Positions 44,845 through 53,140 of a stretch of DNA of 64,000 bases are shown piece after piece. The DNA lies in NCBI RefSeq assembly GCF_900129115.1, contig NZ_FQUR01000008.1, positions 124,001-188,000 of the forward strand. The letters are read 5' to 3'. Numbering within the stretch: the first letter of the stretch is position 1; every line of letters begins with the position of its first letter. Below the pieces are notes generated by a model. It was not told the origin of the DNA and made no database searches. It worked only from the letters and a program-made list of their open reading frames with translations. Source of the stretch: Thermoanaerobacter uzonensis DSM 18761. GTDB taxonomy: Bacteria; Bacillota; Thermoanaerobacteria; Thermoanaerobacterales; Thermoanaerobacteraceae. A program made the position numbers and the translations under genes.

Positions 44845-46128
44845 TTATACAAGTTTTTCGTCATAAATTTTTAATAAATTATTTCTCATGACCCTTTCTT
44901 TTATCAAGTTGGTATCAGTAATATAAAGACCTAATTGTTTCATCCTTTCAAAATATTCTGCCCCTGCAAAAGTATACCTCTTTTTCAAACCTTCTTTCGT
45001 CTTTATGCTTTCATTTGCATATGCTATCAAATCACCAGAAGCTAAATTCCTTGGTAACTCCAAAAGAGGCATGCCAAGAGCTAATCTTACGCTGTTATGT
45101 CCAGCAAGACATCCTGTCACCATTGCCTCAGTATGCCCAGTAAACAAGCCAGACTTCTCCCCTGCACATAATAAATTCTCTAAACCTATAACTTTCATTG
45201 TATTATCTCGCGGTGCCATTGACAAATATCTTACAGAATTAGCTTTTCCTCCAGAATAGGGGTCATCATAACGTGCTCTTTCTAGGCCAGGAATTTTTCT
45301 AAGTTTTTCTAATGGATAAAAAGGAGTCATGAGTTTTACATAACCAGTATCTAATAGTATAACATTTTCTGCGTATTCTGGCAATGCATATTGTTGACAC
45401 ACCTTCAAATTCAATTTTTCCATGTTAATATCTTCTTTAGGCACAGGCAATACTACTACTCCATCTCTTTCCAACTTTTCTCTTATCTCTTTGCTTAAAG
45501 ATTCTTTATTTAATTTACATGAACCACTAAAGGCACCATAAACTTCATCTGCCCTCATTCCTAAAAGGTCTTCTACACCTGCTCTATAACTTATGCTAAT
45601 TCGAGGACCAAAAGAAGGGCACCTTAAAATACACATAGCACATCCGTTTCCATATCTTAGGCAGTTACCCATTGGTCCCGTTGAACCAGTAGTCTCTATA
45701 AAAACATCTCCATACTCTATAGTATCATCTGCTAAAACTATTCCTTTTATTCTTTTGCTGTTTTCCATTACCACATCTGTAGCCCTCGCCATCAATTTAA
45801 TAGTAACACCTTTTTCAAGTAACATCTCTCTAATCATTGGTTCTACCATTGTCACATCATACAGATTTGCATGAGCATGACCAGGGAAGTTTACATTTAC
45901 ATGTCTTGCTGCCGTGTCTGTTATTTCAATAAGTTCATTTCCTCCTAAATATATAAGTTCTTCTGCAGCAGTATATCTGCCGTTATTTCTCATTATACCT
46001 CCTACAAGTCCGCATCCCAAAAGCATATCAGTCTTTTCTAAAAGCACTACTTCTGCTCCTGCTTTTCGAGCCGTTAAAGCAGCTGCACAACCAGCCCAAC
46101 CTCCACCTATTACAACAACCTTAACCAT
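44845..46128 (-). CDS. FAD-dependent oxidoreductase with cysteine-rich insert
   Basis: 427-residue flavoprotein. N-terminal GGGWAGCAAALTARKAGAEVVLLEK is a GidA/glutathione-reductase-type FAD motif. An insert NGCAMCILRCPSFGPR holds three closely spaced cysteines that could bind an Fe-S cluster or form a redox disulfide. The C-terminal part has ENLLCAGEKSGLFTGHTEAMVTG, again FAD-binding. Its start overlaps the end of the partner gene by 8 bases. The physiological substrate is unknown. Confidence 0.85.
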   Translation of the reverse strand: MVKVVVIGGGWAGCAAALTARKAGAEVVLLEKTDMLLGCGLVGGIMRNNGRYTAAEELIYLGGNELIEITDTAARHVNVNFPGHAHANLYDVTMVEPMIREMLLEKGVTIKLMARATDVVMENSKRIKGIVLADDTIEYGDVFIETTGSTGPMGNCLRYGNGCAMCILRCPSFGPRISISYRAGVEDLLGMRADEVYGAFSGSCKLNKESLSKEIREKLERDGVVVLPVPKEDINMEKLNLKVCQQYALPEYAENVILLDTGYVKLMTPFYPLEKLRKIPGLERARYDDPYSGGKANSVRYLSMAPRDNTMKVIGLENLLCAGEKSGLFTGHTEAMVTGCLAGHNSVRLALGMPLLELPRNLASGDLIAYANESIKTKEGLKKRYTFAGAEYFERMKQLGLYITDTNLIKERVMRNNLLKIYDEKLV

Positions 46129-47092
46129 GTAACATCTTCCTTTCTAAAGCTTTTCTAATATCCACTTGAACCTTACAGGTTCTTATTTTTTGGTCTCCTA
46201 TCTGAACTTCACAACTACCGCAAATTCCTTCACCACAGCATATGGTATTATTGTTCGAAACTGCTAAATAAGCTTCTTGATTATATAAGTCCAAATAATT
46301 TAAAATATTCACATGCTGTTCATCAGAACCTCCACTGTAAACAACCGTTATTTCTTTGTCTTTAATTAACTCTTTTAAAATTCTTTGTCCTTCCTCACTT
46401 AAAAGGTCTGTTTCAATTGTCGTTATATTAAACTCTTTCAAATAGTCATTTATAAAATTCACTCCTACTTTCCCCTTGTCTACAATAGTTATAACTTTGT
46501 TTTTGTTGTTTAGTAGTTTTGAAATAACAATTACCCCTGGAGCTTGTGCAATTCCTCTCAAAACAACTAAAGCTTTAGAATTGTGAGTTCCTTTAATATA
46601 CCTATGGCCTAAAAGTCCATTCCAATAAGGCCCTCTTAAATAGACCTCTTCTCCTTCCTCGGCTTTTTGAATTAATTTTGTCTTTGGACCGCTTACTTGT
46701 ATAGCTATCTTGATTATTCCCTCAAGCTCATCTGCATACATTACTGACATTGGAGTATCAAAAAAAGGTGGACTTGAAATTCCTCTTAAAAAAACAAAAG
46801 AACCTGGTTCATTCAAGTCTCGTGCCATCTTATTTGGTACTTTAAGAGTCAAAATTATAATTTCTTCATTAATTTCTTCCCTTTTTAACACTTTAGAAAA
46901 AATCGTGCTGCGGGTAGCTTTAGCCTTGTATCCTGCCCAAACAAATTCCTGAAAGATACAAACTCCTCGCCAATTACAATCGCAAAAATTTTTCCCCTGA
47001 AGTTGTGAACATACTATGCACTCATTTAATTCAGCCAAATAGCAAGGACAATAATCAGTACCAGCGTCAATGCATTCTAATCTATTTGCCAA
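46121..47092 (-). CDS. PyrK/sulfide dehydrogenase-like FAD/NAD-binding electron-transfer subunit
   Basis: 323 residues. The N terminus is cysteine-rich (CIDAGTDYCPCYLAELNECIVCSQLQG, positions about 5-31, then CDCNWRGVC). A ferredoxin-reductase-like FAD domain follows (PGSFVFLRG), then an NAD domain. The C terminus has CCGEGICGSCEVQIGDQ, the [2Fe-2S] motif of dihydroorotate dehydrogenase electron-transfer subunits, and a later Cys. No pyrD or gltA-like gene is adjacent; instead a distinct FAD oxidoreductase overlaps, so the two probably form one complex that moves electrons between NAD(P)H and an unknown acceptor. Confidence 0.82.
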   Translation of the reverse strand: MANRLECIDAGTDYCPCYLAELNECIVCSQLQGKNFCDCNWRGVCIFQEFVWAGYKAKATRSTIFSKVLKREEINEEIIILTLKVPNKMARDLNEPGSFVFLRGISSPPFFDTPMSVMYADELEGIIKIAIQVSGPKTKLIQKAEEGEEVYLRGPYWNGLLGHRYIKGTHNSKALVVLRGIAQAPGVIVISKLLNNKNKVITIVDKGKVGVNFINDYLKEFNITTIETDLLSEEGQRILKELIKDKEITVVYSGGSDEQHVNILNYLDLYNQEAYLAVSNNNTICCGEGICGSCEVQIGDQKIRTCKVQVDIRKALERKMLHG

Positions 47093-47154
47093 TTTATCTC
47101 ACCTCCAATTTCACACTAATAAAATATTCTTCAAACTTAAAAACTATTACAAAA

Positions 47155-47187
47155 CAAATAACCCTCTTGAGTCATATTCAAGAGGGA
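47155..47187 (-). terminator. Rho-independent terminator of dacB-type gene
   Basis: CCCTCTTGA (47162-47170) and TCAAGAGGG (47178-47186) form a 9-bp stem; the minus strand continues TTATTTGTTTTG. The stem overlaps the last codons of the gene. Confidence 0.8.
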
Positions 47188-48317
47188 TTTAGTACCTTTA
47201 ACCAATTTTTTATTATCTTTTGAAAATTGTAACCAAAATCTTCTTGTTCTATCTTCTTTAAGGCTACACAATTTACATCACAAACTTTTTCTTCTCCTAT
47301 TTTTACTGTCACATAGCCTATTTTTTCACCCTTTTCAACAGGAGCTTTGACACTTTCGGGGAAATGAAATTCTAAATTCACATTCTGCTTCTCCTCTTCT
47401 AATGCTGGAATAACACATTCTTTCTCACTTACAACTGATACAGTATTCTCTTTCCCACCTTCTACTTTTACCTTCTTAATTAACTTCCCTTTTTCTAAAA
47501 CTTTATAGGGTTTGTAGTTTGAAAAAGCATAGTCTAATATTTTCATGGAATCTTCCCACATAGGAGGACTATTTAAAACAACTGCAATAAATCTCCTTCC
47601 ATCTCTTGTAGCAGAAGATACAAGACACCTACCTGCTTTATTAGTAAATCCAGTTTTTACCCCATCAGCTCCTTCGTATATCCATAAGAGCTTATTTTTA
47701 TTCCTCAAATATCTATCCCATTTTTTCCCTTCCCAAGGAATTGTCTTTTCTTTTGTTGATACAATCTCTGCAAATTTAGGATATCTAAAAGCATATCTTG
47801 TTATTAAAGCTAAATCATAAGCAGTAGTATAATGGTCATCAATACCAATGTCTAAACCAGAAGGTGTTACAAAATGGGTGTTATATGCTCCTATTTCTTT
47901 TGCTTTTTGGTTCATAATTTCGACAAAACTTTCTACACTACCAGCTATATGTTCCGCAATAGCTGTGGCAGCATCGTTCCCTGAGTTTAGCATGAGTCCA
48001 TAAAGCAAGCTTTCCATATCAATTTTTTCTCCTGGCGAAAGCCAAATAGACGAACCCCCAACACTTGCAGCCCTTCTACTGACAGTTACAATATCATTTA
48101 AATTACCTTTTTCTAATGCCACCAATAAAGTCATTATTTTTGTAGTGCTTGCCATTGGCAGCTTTTCATGAGAATTTTTTTCATATAACACTCTCCCTGT
48201 CTCTTGGTCCATTACAATTGCTGCTTTAGCAGAGATAGAAGGATAGCTTTCAGCATACACTTTTACAGAAGACATAAAATACAACAGAATAAATATATAA
48301 AGCACAAATTTTTTCAC
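47178..48317 (-). CDS. D-alanyl-D-alanine carboxypeptidase (DacB/DacF type)
   Basis: Low-molecular-weight penicillin-binding protein that trims stem-peptide D-Ala. N-terminal signal peptide (VLYIFILLYFMSSVKVYA), then SxxK in ASTTKIMTLLV, SxN in SGNDAATAIAEH, and KTG in GVKTGFTNKAG; a C-terminal PBP5_C-like domain follows. 379 residues, GTG start at 48317 after GGAGG. A paralogue, dacF, lies near spoIIA. This copy next to ytfJ may be the mother-cell (dacB-like) one. Confidence 0.93.
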   Translation of the reverse strand: MKKFVLYIFILLYFMSSVKVYAESYPSISAKAAIVMDQETGRVLYEKNSHEKLPMASTTKIMTLLVALEKGNLNDIVTVSRRAASVGGSSIWLSPGEKIDMESLLYGLMLNSGNDAATAIAEHIAGSVESFVEIMNQKAKEIGAYNTHFVTPSGLDIGIDDHYTTAYDLALITRYAFRYPKFAEIVSTKEKTIPWEGKKWDRYLRNKNKLLWIYEGADGVKTGFTNKAGRCLVSSATRDGRRFIAVVLNSPPMWEDSMKILDYAFSNYKPYKVLEKGKLIKKVKVEGGKENTVSVVSEKECVIPALEEEKQNVNLEFHFPESVKAPVEKGEKIGYVTVKIGEEKVCDVNCVALKKIEQEDFGYNFQKIIKNWLKVLNPS

Positions 48318-48337
48318 ACTATGCCTCCTTTATATAC

Positions 48338-48362
48338 AAAAAAGTGGGATTCCCCACTTTTT
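48338..48362 (-). terminator. Rho-independent terminator of ytfJ
   Basis: AAAGTGGG / CCCCACTTT hairpin with a 3-base loop; the minus strand continues TTTTTTGTA. Confidence 0.8.
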
Positions 48363-48807
48363 AAATATCAGCATTGTTATTCATTGTTGGATTTTGTACC
48401 TTCTTTGTCGACTTACCTTTATTGAACAAGTTTTGTATTTCTTCTATCAATTTAGGCGTCAAGTCTATTATTCTCTCTAGCATAGCACTTTGAGTAACTG
48501 GCAAGAGTCTGATTTGCCCTTGTCCAACTACCATAAAGGCAACAGGTTGTACAGAAACCCCTGCACCACTGCCACCTGCAAAGGGCATACTTTGAGATGA
48601 ATCTTGTTCTGTACCTTTTTTGTCATTTTTGGGCAAGTTAATTTCACCGCCTCCAGCAGCAAAGCCAAATGTCACACGAGAGATAGGGATTATTATAGTT
48701 CCATCAGGAGTTTCTACAGCATCTCCTACTATTGTATTAACATCTATCATGTCTTTTAAGCTTTCCATGGTCGTTTTCATCAATGCATCGATTGGGTGAT
48801 CACTCAT
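48361..48807 (-). CDS. ytfJ: GerW-family sporulation protein YtfJ
   Basis: 148-residue spore protein. MKTTMESLKDMIDVNTIVGD and the internal GGSGAGVSVQPVAFMVV block define the YtfJ/GerW family. In Streptomyces GerW is needed for spore germination; in Bacillus YtfJ is forespore-made. Between DUF2953 gene and the DacB-type gene, the same ytfI-ytfJ pairing as in Bacillus. Confidence 0.95.
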   Translation of the reverse strand: MSDHPIDALMKTTMESLKDMIDVNTIVGDAVETPDGTIIIPISRVTFGFAAGGGEINLPKNDKKGTEQDSSQSMPFAGGSGAGVSVQPVAFMVVGQGQIRLLPVTQSAMLERIIDLTPKLIEEIQNLFNKGKSTKKVQNPTMNNNADI

Positions 48808-48813
48808 TTATTT

Positions 48814-49422
48814 TCACCTCCCCTTTAAATTACCCAAAAACTTTATTCCATTAATAATAATATTACCACAGGTTATTTTAAATATGCAAATTAAATTTCC
48901 TTCTAACTTATTCTGACCATAGTAAGGTGTGATATAAACCTCCGGTGCATTAGTAAAAGTAGCATTATTATATATCGGCATAAGAGCTGTATATATTATT
49001 CCCCATAAAGAGCCGTTCAAGATAGCAGTCCAAGCTGCATCTCCTAAGCCAATTTTTAAATTTAAATAAAATTTATAAACAATAGTATCTTTTAACACAT
49101 CTTTTAAAAATTCTATAATCCTAAAAAAATCTTTATATCCTACATCTAAAGTCGAAAATTTTTTCTCTTTTTTAGTTCTCTCTAATTTTTTTGTTCCTGT
49201 ACTTTTAAGTATCTGAATGCCAAAAATTTTAAAATACAATTCCTCTTTTTCAGGCTCTTTCTGTAATTTAAAGGTTAAAAAATTTACAATAAATATATTA
49301 GTTGCTATTTCCAGGGAAATATTTTTCTCCTCTTTATTCGCTTTTATTTTAATTTTAAGAGGCAAAAAATACAGTAAAATCAAAAAAATAATGGTTATAA
49401 AAAAAACAGACAAATATTTCAT
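48814..49422 (-). CDS. DUF2953 protein (YtfI-like)
   Basis: Conserved sporulation-associated membrane protein of unknown function. The ATG at 49422 lies 8 bases after GAGGTG and gives 202 residues. An N-terminal hydrophobic helix (YLSVFFITIIFLILLYFLPL) is followed by a predominantly beta domain with FKIFGIQILKS, and a late WTAILNGSLWGIIYTALMPIY. Directly upstream of ytfJ, which is the conserved Firmicute pairing and suggests a shared role. Confidence 0.82.
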   Translation of the reverse strand: MKYLSVFFITIIFLILLYFLPLKIKIKANKEEKNISLEIATNIFIVNFLTFKLQKEPEKEELYFKIFGIQILKSTGTKKLERTKKEKKFSTLDVGYKDFFRIIEFLKDVLKDTIVYKFYLNLKIGLGDAAWTAILNGSLWGIIYTALMPIYNNATFTNAPEVYITPYYGQNKLEGNLICIFKITCGNIIINGIKFLGNLKGR

Positions 49423-49501
49423 CCTTTCACACCTCATATTACGCTGTTTATAAACCTTTTTAGTAAAGATTTAGGTTTTTATTATAGTTTTGGTAAAAAG
49501 A

Positions 49502-49529
49502 TTGATACTTATTAAAAACTGCCTATATT
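49502..49529 (+). promoter_or_regulatory. Promoter of a candidate + strand small RNA
   Basis: TTGATA (49502-49507) and TATATT (49524-49529), 16 bases apart, on the strand opposite to all neighbouring genes. Confidence 0.45.
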
Positions 49530-49535
49530 GTATTT

Positions 49536-49670
49536 TTATCCATATAAAGGAAATATAGTATCTTGATATATGATAACCTCTTTTTGAAAAAATAGCAAGT
49601 ACAATTGTAGAAAACTTCTATGTAAAATCATAGCAGGTTAACTCTTTATAAAAGAGCACCTGCTTTTTTG
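49536..49670 (+). ncRNA. Candidate small RNA, about 135 nt
   Basis: The 254-base gap between scpB and DUF2953 holds no ORF. A possible promoter at 49502-49529 and a strong + strand terminator at 49632-49670 would bracket a transcript of roughly 135 bases that could act as an sRNA with Hfq, encoded at 15.9-16.2 kb. There is no homology evidence. Confidence 0.35.
49632..49670 (+). terminator. Rho-independent terminator, + strand oriented
   Basis: AGCAGGT (49632-49638) / ACCTGCT (49658-49664) encloses an inner CTCTTT / AAAGAG stem, followed by TTTTTT. The minus strand lacks a good T run, so it points in the + direction although no + gene precedes it. Confidence 0.75.
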
Positions 49671-49676
49671 CCTCTT

Positions 49677-50183
49677 TTAGGGTGTACTTTCGATTTGCGG
49701 TAATTCTTTTAAAGATTTAATTCCAAAATACTTTAAAAAGTCTTCTGTAGTAGTGTACAGTATTGGCCTACCAGCAGATAAAGCTCTTCCGCTTTCTTTG
49801 ATCAAATTATACTCCAGTAAAGTATTCATAGCTTTATCGCTTTTTACACCCCTTATTCTTTCAATTTCTGCCCTTGTGATAGGTTGATTATAAGCTATTA
49901 TAGCCAAAACCTCTAATGCTGCTTGAGAAAGTCCTTGTTTTATTTCTAATCCCAAAGCTTGTCTAACTATTTCTCCATAATTATCATTTGTACACATTTG
50001 AACTTTATCTTCAAAAAATATAATATCTAAACCACGATTTTCCATGTTGTAATATTCTTTTAATTTGTTTACAACATCTACTATTTCCTCTTGAGAAAGT
50101 CCTACTACTTCGGATAAGGTTTTTAATTTTACTGGTCCCCCTGATGCAAACAATATAGCTTCTATTTTTCCTTCATAACTCAT
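49677..50183 (-). CDS. scpB: Segregation and condensation protein B
   Basis: Winged-helix kleisin partner of SMC-ScpA, needed for chromosome compaction. The ATG at 50183 follows GGAGAGGAG and gives 168 residues. KIEAILFASGGPVKLKTL and the segment AALEVLAIIAYNQPITRAEIERIRGVKSD are diagnostic. It overlaps the end of scpA. Confidence 0.96.
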   Translation of the reverse strand: MSYEGKIEAILFASGGPVKLKTLSEVVGLSQEEIVDVVNKLKEYYNMENRGLDIIFFEDKVQMCTNDNYGEIVRQALGLEIKQGLSQAALEVLAIIAYNQPITRAEIERIRGVKSDKAMNTLLEYNLIKESGRALSAGRPILYTTTEDFLKYFGIKSLKELPQIESTP

Positions 50184-50904
50184 TTTTTTCTCCTCTCCTA
50201 AAGGATTTAATAAGTATATCCCCATAAGTAGTCTTTTGTTCTGCTATAATTTTATTTAATCTCACTAACTCTAAAACAGCGATAAAAGAAATAATAATTT
50301 CTCCTTTTGCTCGACTTTTCTTAATAAATTCACTAAACCAAAGGAAAGGTTTTTTTACTAATTTCACTAATAACTCTTTAATCTTAATCTCTACAGTATA
50401 TTCATCTTTTTTTATTTCTATTTCATTTTCTCTGGCGTTATTTTTTGAAATAACTTTAAGATATGCTTTATATATATCTTCACTAGAGTAGTTTAAAGCA
50501 ATTTTTTTATCTATATATTTTATTTCAGGCTCTTCTCTAAAAAAACGAGAACCAATTTTGCACATTTCTCTAAAAGTCTGGGCAATAATTTTATATTTTT
50601 TGTACTCAATCAATTTAGTTACCAATTCTTCTCTTGGGTCTACTTCTTCTATTTCCAATTGTTGCCCATCAAACTGCTGTTTGGGAAGTAACATTTTAGA
50701 TTTAATTTCTAATAAAGTAGCTGCCATTACAATAAATTCTGATGCTACATCTAAATCCATTTCTTGCAAAGTTTTAATATATTCCATATATTGATCTAAA
50801 ATAACTGAAATCGGGATATCCATCAAATCAATTTCATTTTTTTCTATAAGGTGAAAAAGCAAATCAAAAGGTCCTTCAAACACTTCTAATTTTACGTTGT
50901 ACAT
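50173..50904 (-). CDS. scpA: Segregation and condensation protein A
   Basis: Kleisin subunit of the bacterial condensin. The ATG at 50904 after GGGGTG gives 243 residues starting MYNVKLEVFEGPFDLLFHLI, the conserved N terminus. IDLMDIPISVILDQY follows, and a C-terminal winged helix ends VRLNKIIAEQ. A longer frame runs into the protease gene and is not used. Confidence 0.96.
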   Translation of the reverse strand: MYNVKLEVFEGPFDLLFHLIEKNEIDLMDIPISVILDQYMEYIKTLQEMDLDVASEFIVMAATLLEIKSKMLLPKQQFDGQQLEIEEVDPREELVTKLIEYKKYKIIAQTFREMCKIGSRFFREEPEIKYIDKKIALNYSSEDIYKAYLKVISKNNARENEIEIKKDEYTVEIKIKELLVKLVKKPFLWFSEFIKKSRAKGEIIISFIAVLELVRLNKIIAEQKTTYGDILIKSFRRGEKNEL

Positions 50905-50906
50905 CT

Positions 50907-51506
50907 TCACACCCCAAAAGGCTTTAAAATAAGAGTTATAAAAGAGTCTAAAGCATTCATAATAGGCCACATGATTTGTCCTATAACCCCAGTGAAAACA
51001 AGAATGATCAAAATAACCTGTCCATACATTTCATATTGGGAAATTATATAAGCTTCTCTTGTGGGTAACAAACTCCACAGTACTTTTGATCCATCCAAAG
51101 GCGGTACTGGTATTATATTGAAAACAGCAAAAACTAGATTGTAAATGTACAATAGATATAAAATTGGATACAGTATAGGAACATCTTTAAATACTACCAT
51201 CAATATTCGAGAAACGATAGCCAACAAGACGTTGGAAAGAGGGCCTGCTAAGGATACAAGCAATACACCTTTTTTCCTATCTCTAAAATATAAAGGATTA
51301 ATAGGAACAGGTTTCGCCCACCCAAACCTTAAAAGCCAAAGCATTAAAAGACCAAGGGGGTCAATATGAGCCAATGGATTTAATGTAAGCCTACCACTTT
51401 GCCTTGGAGTAGGGTCCCCCAACTTATCTGCCACATAACCATGACTAAATTCGTGGAAACTCATCGCAATAAGAAGCGCAGGTATTCTATACAAAAAATC
51501 TATCAA
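50907..51506 (-). CDS. Site-2 protease family metallopeptidase (M50)
   Basis: Membrane zinc protease of 199 residues with several transmembrane segments. The catalytic HExxH is SFHEFSHG and the third metal site is PPLDGSKVLW. It belongs to the short, PDZ-less group commonly next to scpAB in Firmicutes, and its substrate is unknown. TTG start at 51506 after AAAGGAG. Confidence 0.92.
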   Translation of the reverse strand: MIDFLYRIPALLIAMSFHEFSHGYVADKLGDPTPRQSGRLTLNPLAHIDPLGLLMLWLLRFGWAKPVPINPLYFRDRKKGVLLVSLAGPLSNVLLAIVSRILMVVFKDVPILYPILYLLYIYNLVFAVFNIIPVPPLDGSKVLWSLLPTREAYIISQYEMYGQVILIILVFTGVIGQIMWPIMNALDSFITLILKPFGV

Positions 51507-51508
51507 AT

Positions 51509-52675
51509 TTATTCTCCTTTCTGTAATTTTTTTATCAGTTTTTTTAAAAATGCAATTTCTTCATCTTTTGTAGCAATAATTCCATTCATTTTTGCTTCAA
51601 ACACTTTGTCCATTAATTCTCCATATAAAGGACTTGGAGGAAGTCCTAAATTTTCTATGTCTTTTCCTGTTACAGTCAATTTTCCCTTTATAATTTTTTC
51701 GGCTTTTTCTCCTTCCATTACTTCAATAGCTTTTAAAACTTCTTCTTTTGTTTCTTCTATAGTTTCTCTTGTCTTTCTGATATTTTTATTTTGACAATTG
51801 AGTTGCTCTCTCAAAAAAACCAAGTCTTTTAAAGCCTTAAGATAAATTTTATTTATTCGCAACCGCTTTTCAATTTCATTAATATCTTTTTCTTTTAAGT
51901 AGTAAAAAAGCACTAAAAATTTGTATAATTCAATTTCTAAATTTACATCTACTGTATCGAGATTTTGAGTATTAAGTGTAATTCCATCAAAAATAACTTT
52001 ATCAATACCGTAAGAAATAAGTTTTTCAATCATTTCTTTGACTTTACTTTCTTTCAAAATTAAAAAGATCTCATTTCTTATTCTATCAGCAGACAAAAGT
52101 CTAATATTTTCTATTGATTCCTTCATCAAATTGTGTGTCTTTTCTTCAATCTCAAAAGAATATCTGACAGAATACCTGATGGCTCTAAATATTCGCGTAG
52201 GGTCATCAATAAAACTTTTGGGATGAAGAACTCTAATTAAACCCTTTTTTAAGTCCTCTAATCCATTAAAATAATCCAAAATCTTACCTTCTATTACATC
52301 ATAAGCCAAAGTGTTAATAGTAAAATCTCTTCTTGCCATATCATCGTATATATTTGAAAATTCGATTGTTGGCAGTGCAGCAGGACGTTCATAATACTCT
52401 TTCCGAGCAGATATAACATCAATAAAAATACCGTCATAGCTTAAGGTAGCAGTCTTAAAAGCTTCATACACTACAATATCACCTTTTAAATAAGAAAGCA
52501 ATGTGTAGGCAAACTTAATACCGTCTCCTTCCACTACTACATCGATATCAAGGTTTTTAACTCCTAATAAAAAGTCTCTTACAACTCCACCTACAATATA
52601 AGATTTAACTTTTGTTTTTAAAGAAATTTCTTTCAGCAGTTTAATTAAATCTATTCCATTAACCTCTATACGCAA
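51509..52675 (-). CDS. tRNA nucleotidyltransferase/poly(A) polymerase family protein
   Basis: 388 residues with a class II nucleotidyltransferase head: YIVGGVVRDFLLGVKNLDIDVVVEG carries the DxD, and RRDFTINTLAYDV and DPTRIFRAIRYSVRYSFE follow. It would add or repair CCA ends of tRNA, or a fraction of the sequence. A short helical C-terminal part follows. TTG start at 52675 after AAGGGTG. First gene of the following scpAB-associated group. Confidence 0.9.
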   Translation of the reverse strand: MRIEVNGIDLIKLLKEISLKTKVKSYIVGGVVRDFLLGVKNLDIDVVVEGDGIKFAYTLLSYLKGDIVVYEAFKTATLSYDGIFIDVISARKEYYERPAALPTIEFSNIYDDMARRDFTINTLAYDVIEGKILDYFNGLEDLKKGLIRVLHPKSFIDDPTRIFRAIRYSVRYSFEIEEKTHNLMKESIENIRLLSADRIRNEIFLILKESKVKEMIEKLISYGIDKVIFDGITLNTQNLDTVDVNLEIELYKFLVLFYYLKEKDINEIEKRLRINKIYLKALKDLVFLREQLNCQNKNIRKTRETIEETKEEVLKAIEVMEGEKAEKIIKGKLTVTGKDIENLGLPPSPLYGELMDKVFEAKMNGIIATKDEEIAFLKKLIKKLQKGE

Positions 52676-52734
52676 AAAATCACCCTTTTACCAACAAAAT
52701 AATTCCTTGCTTTATATTATACCATAGGATAATA

Positions 52735-52779
52735 TAAAAAAATAAGTATAGGTTAAAGTTCATTAACCTATACTTATTT
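52735..52779 (-). terminator. Rho-independent terminator of the spoVA genes
   Basis: A perfect 16-bp stem (52741-52756 and 52763-52778, core AAGTATAGGTTAA) with a 6-base loop, followed on the minus strand by TTTTTATATT. Confidence 0.88.
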
Positions 52780-53130
52780 CTTAGTCCTTGGATTAAAGAT
52801 TAAAGAAAAAATGTATCCAAAAAATATTGCTGCAGAAATTCCTCCAGCAGTAGCTGTCAATCCTCCTGTAAAAATTCCAATTAATCCATCTTTCTCAACA
52901 GCTTTTATTACACCTTGGGCAAGAGAATTTCCAAAGCCTAAAAGAGGTATTGTAGCTCCTGCACCACCTATATCTATCAATTTTTTATAAACTCCAAGAC
53001 CCCCAAGTATTGCTCCTAATGTCACATAAGTTACTAATATTCTTGCAGGAGTCAATTTAGTCTTATCAATCAAAATTTGTGCAATAGCACAAATCAAACC
53101 TCCCATTAAAAACGCTTTTATATAATCCAT
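52774..53130 (-). CDS. spoVAE: Stage V sporulation protein AE
   Basis: Membrane protein of the dipicolinic-acid channel of the forespore. The ATG at 53130 after AAGGAGG gives 118 residues starting MDYIKAFLMGGLICAIAQIL, with four hydrophobic segments and the GAGATIPLLGFGNSLA motif. A longer frame from 53289 overlaps spoVAD and lacks a ribosome site. Confidence 0.95.
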   Translation of the reverse strand: MDYIKAFLMGGLICAIAQILIDKTKLTPARILVTYVTLGAILGGLGVYKKLIDIGGAGATIPLLGFGNSLAQGVIKAVEKDGLIGIFTGGLTATAGGISAAIFFGYIFSLIFNPRTKK

Positions 53131-53140
53131 ATTGACCTCC

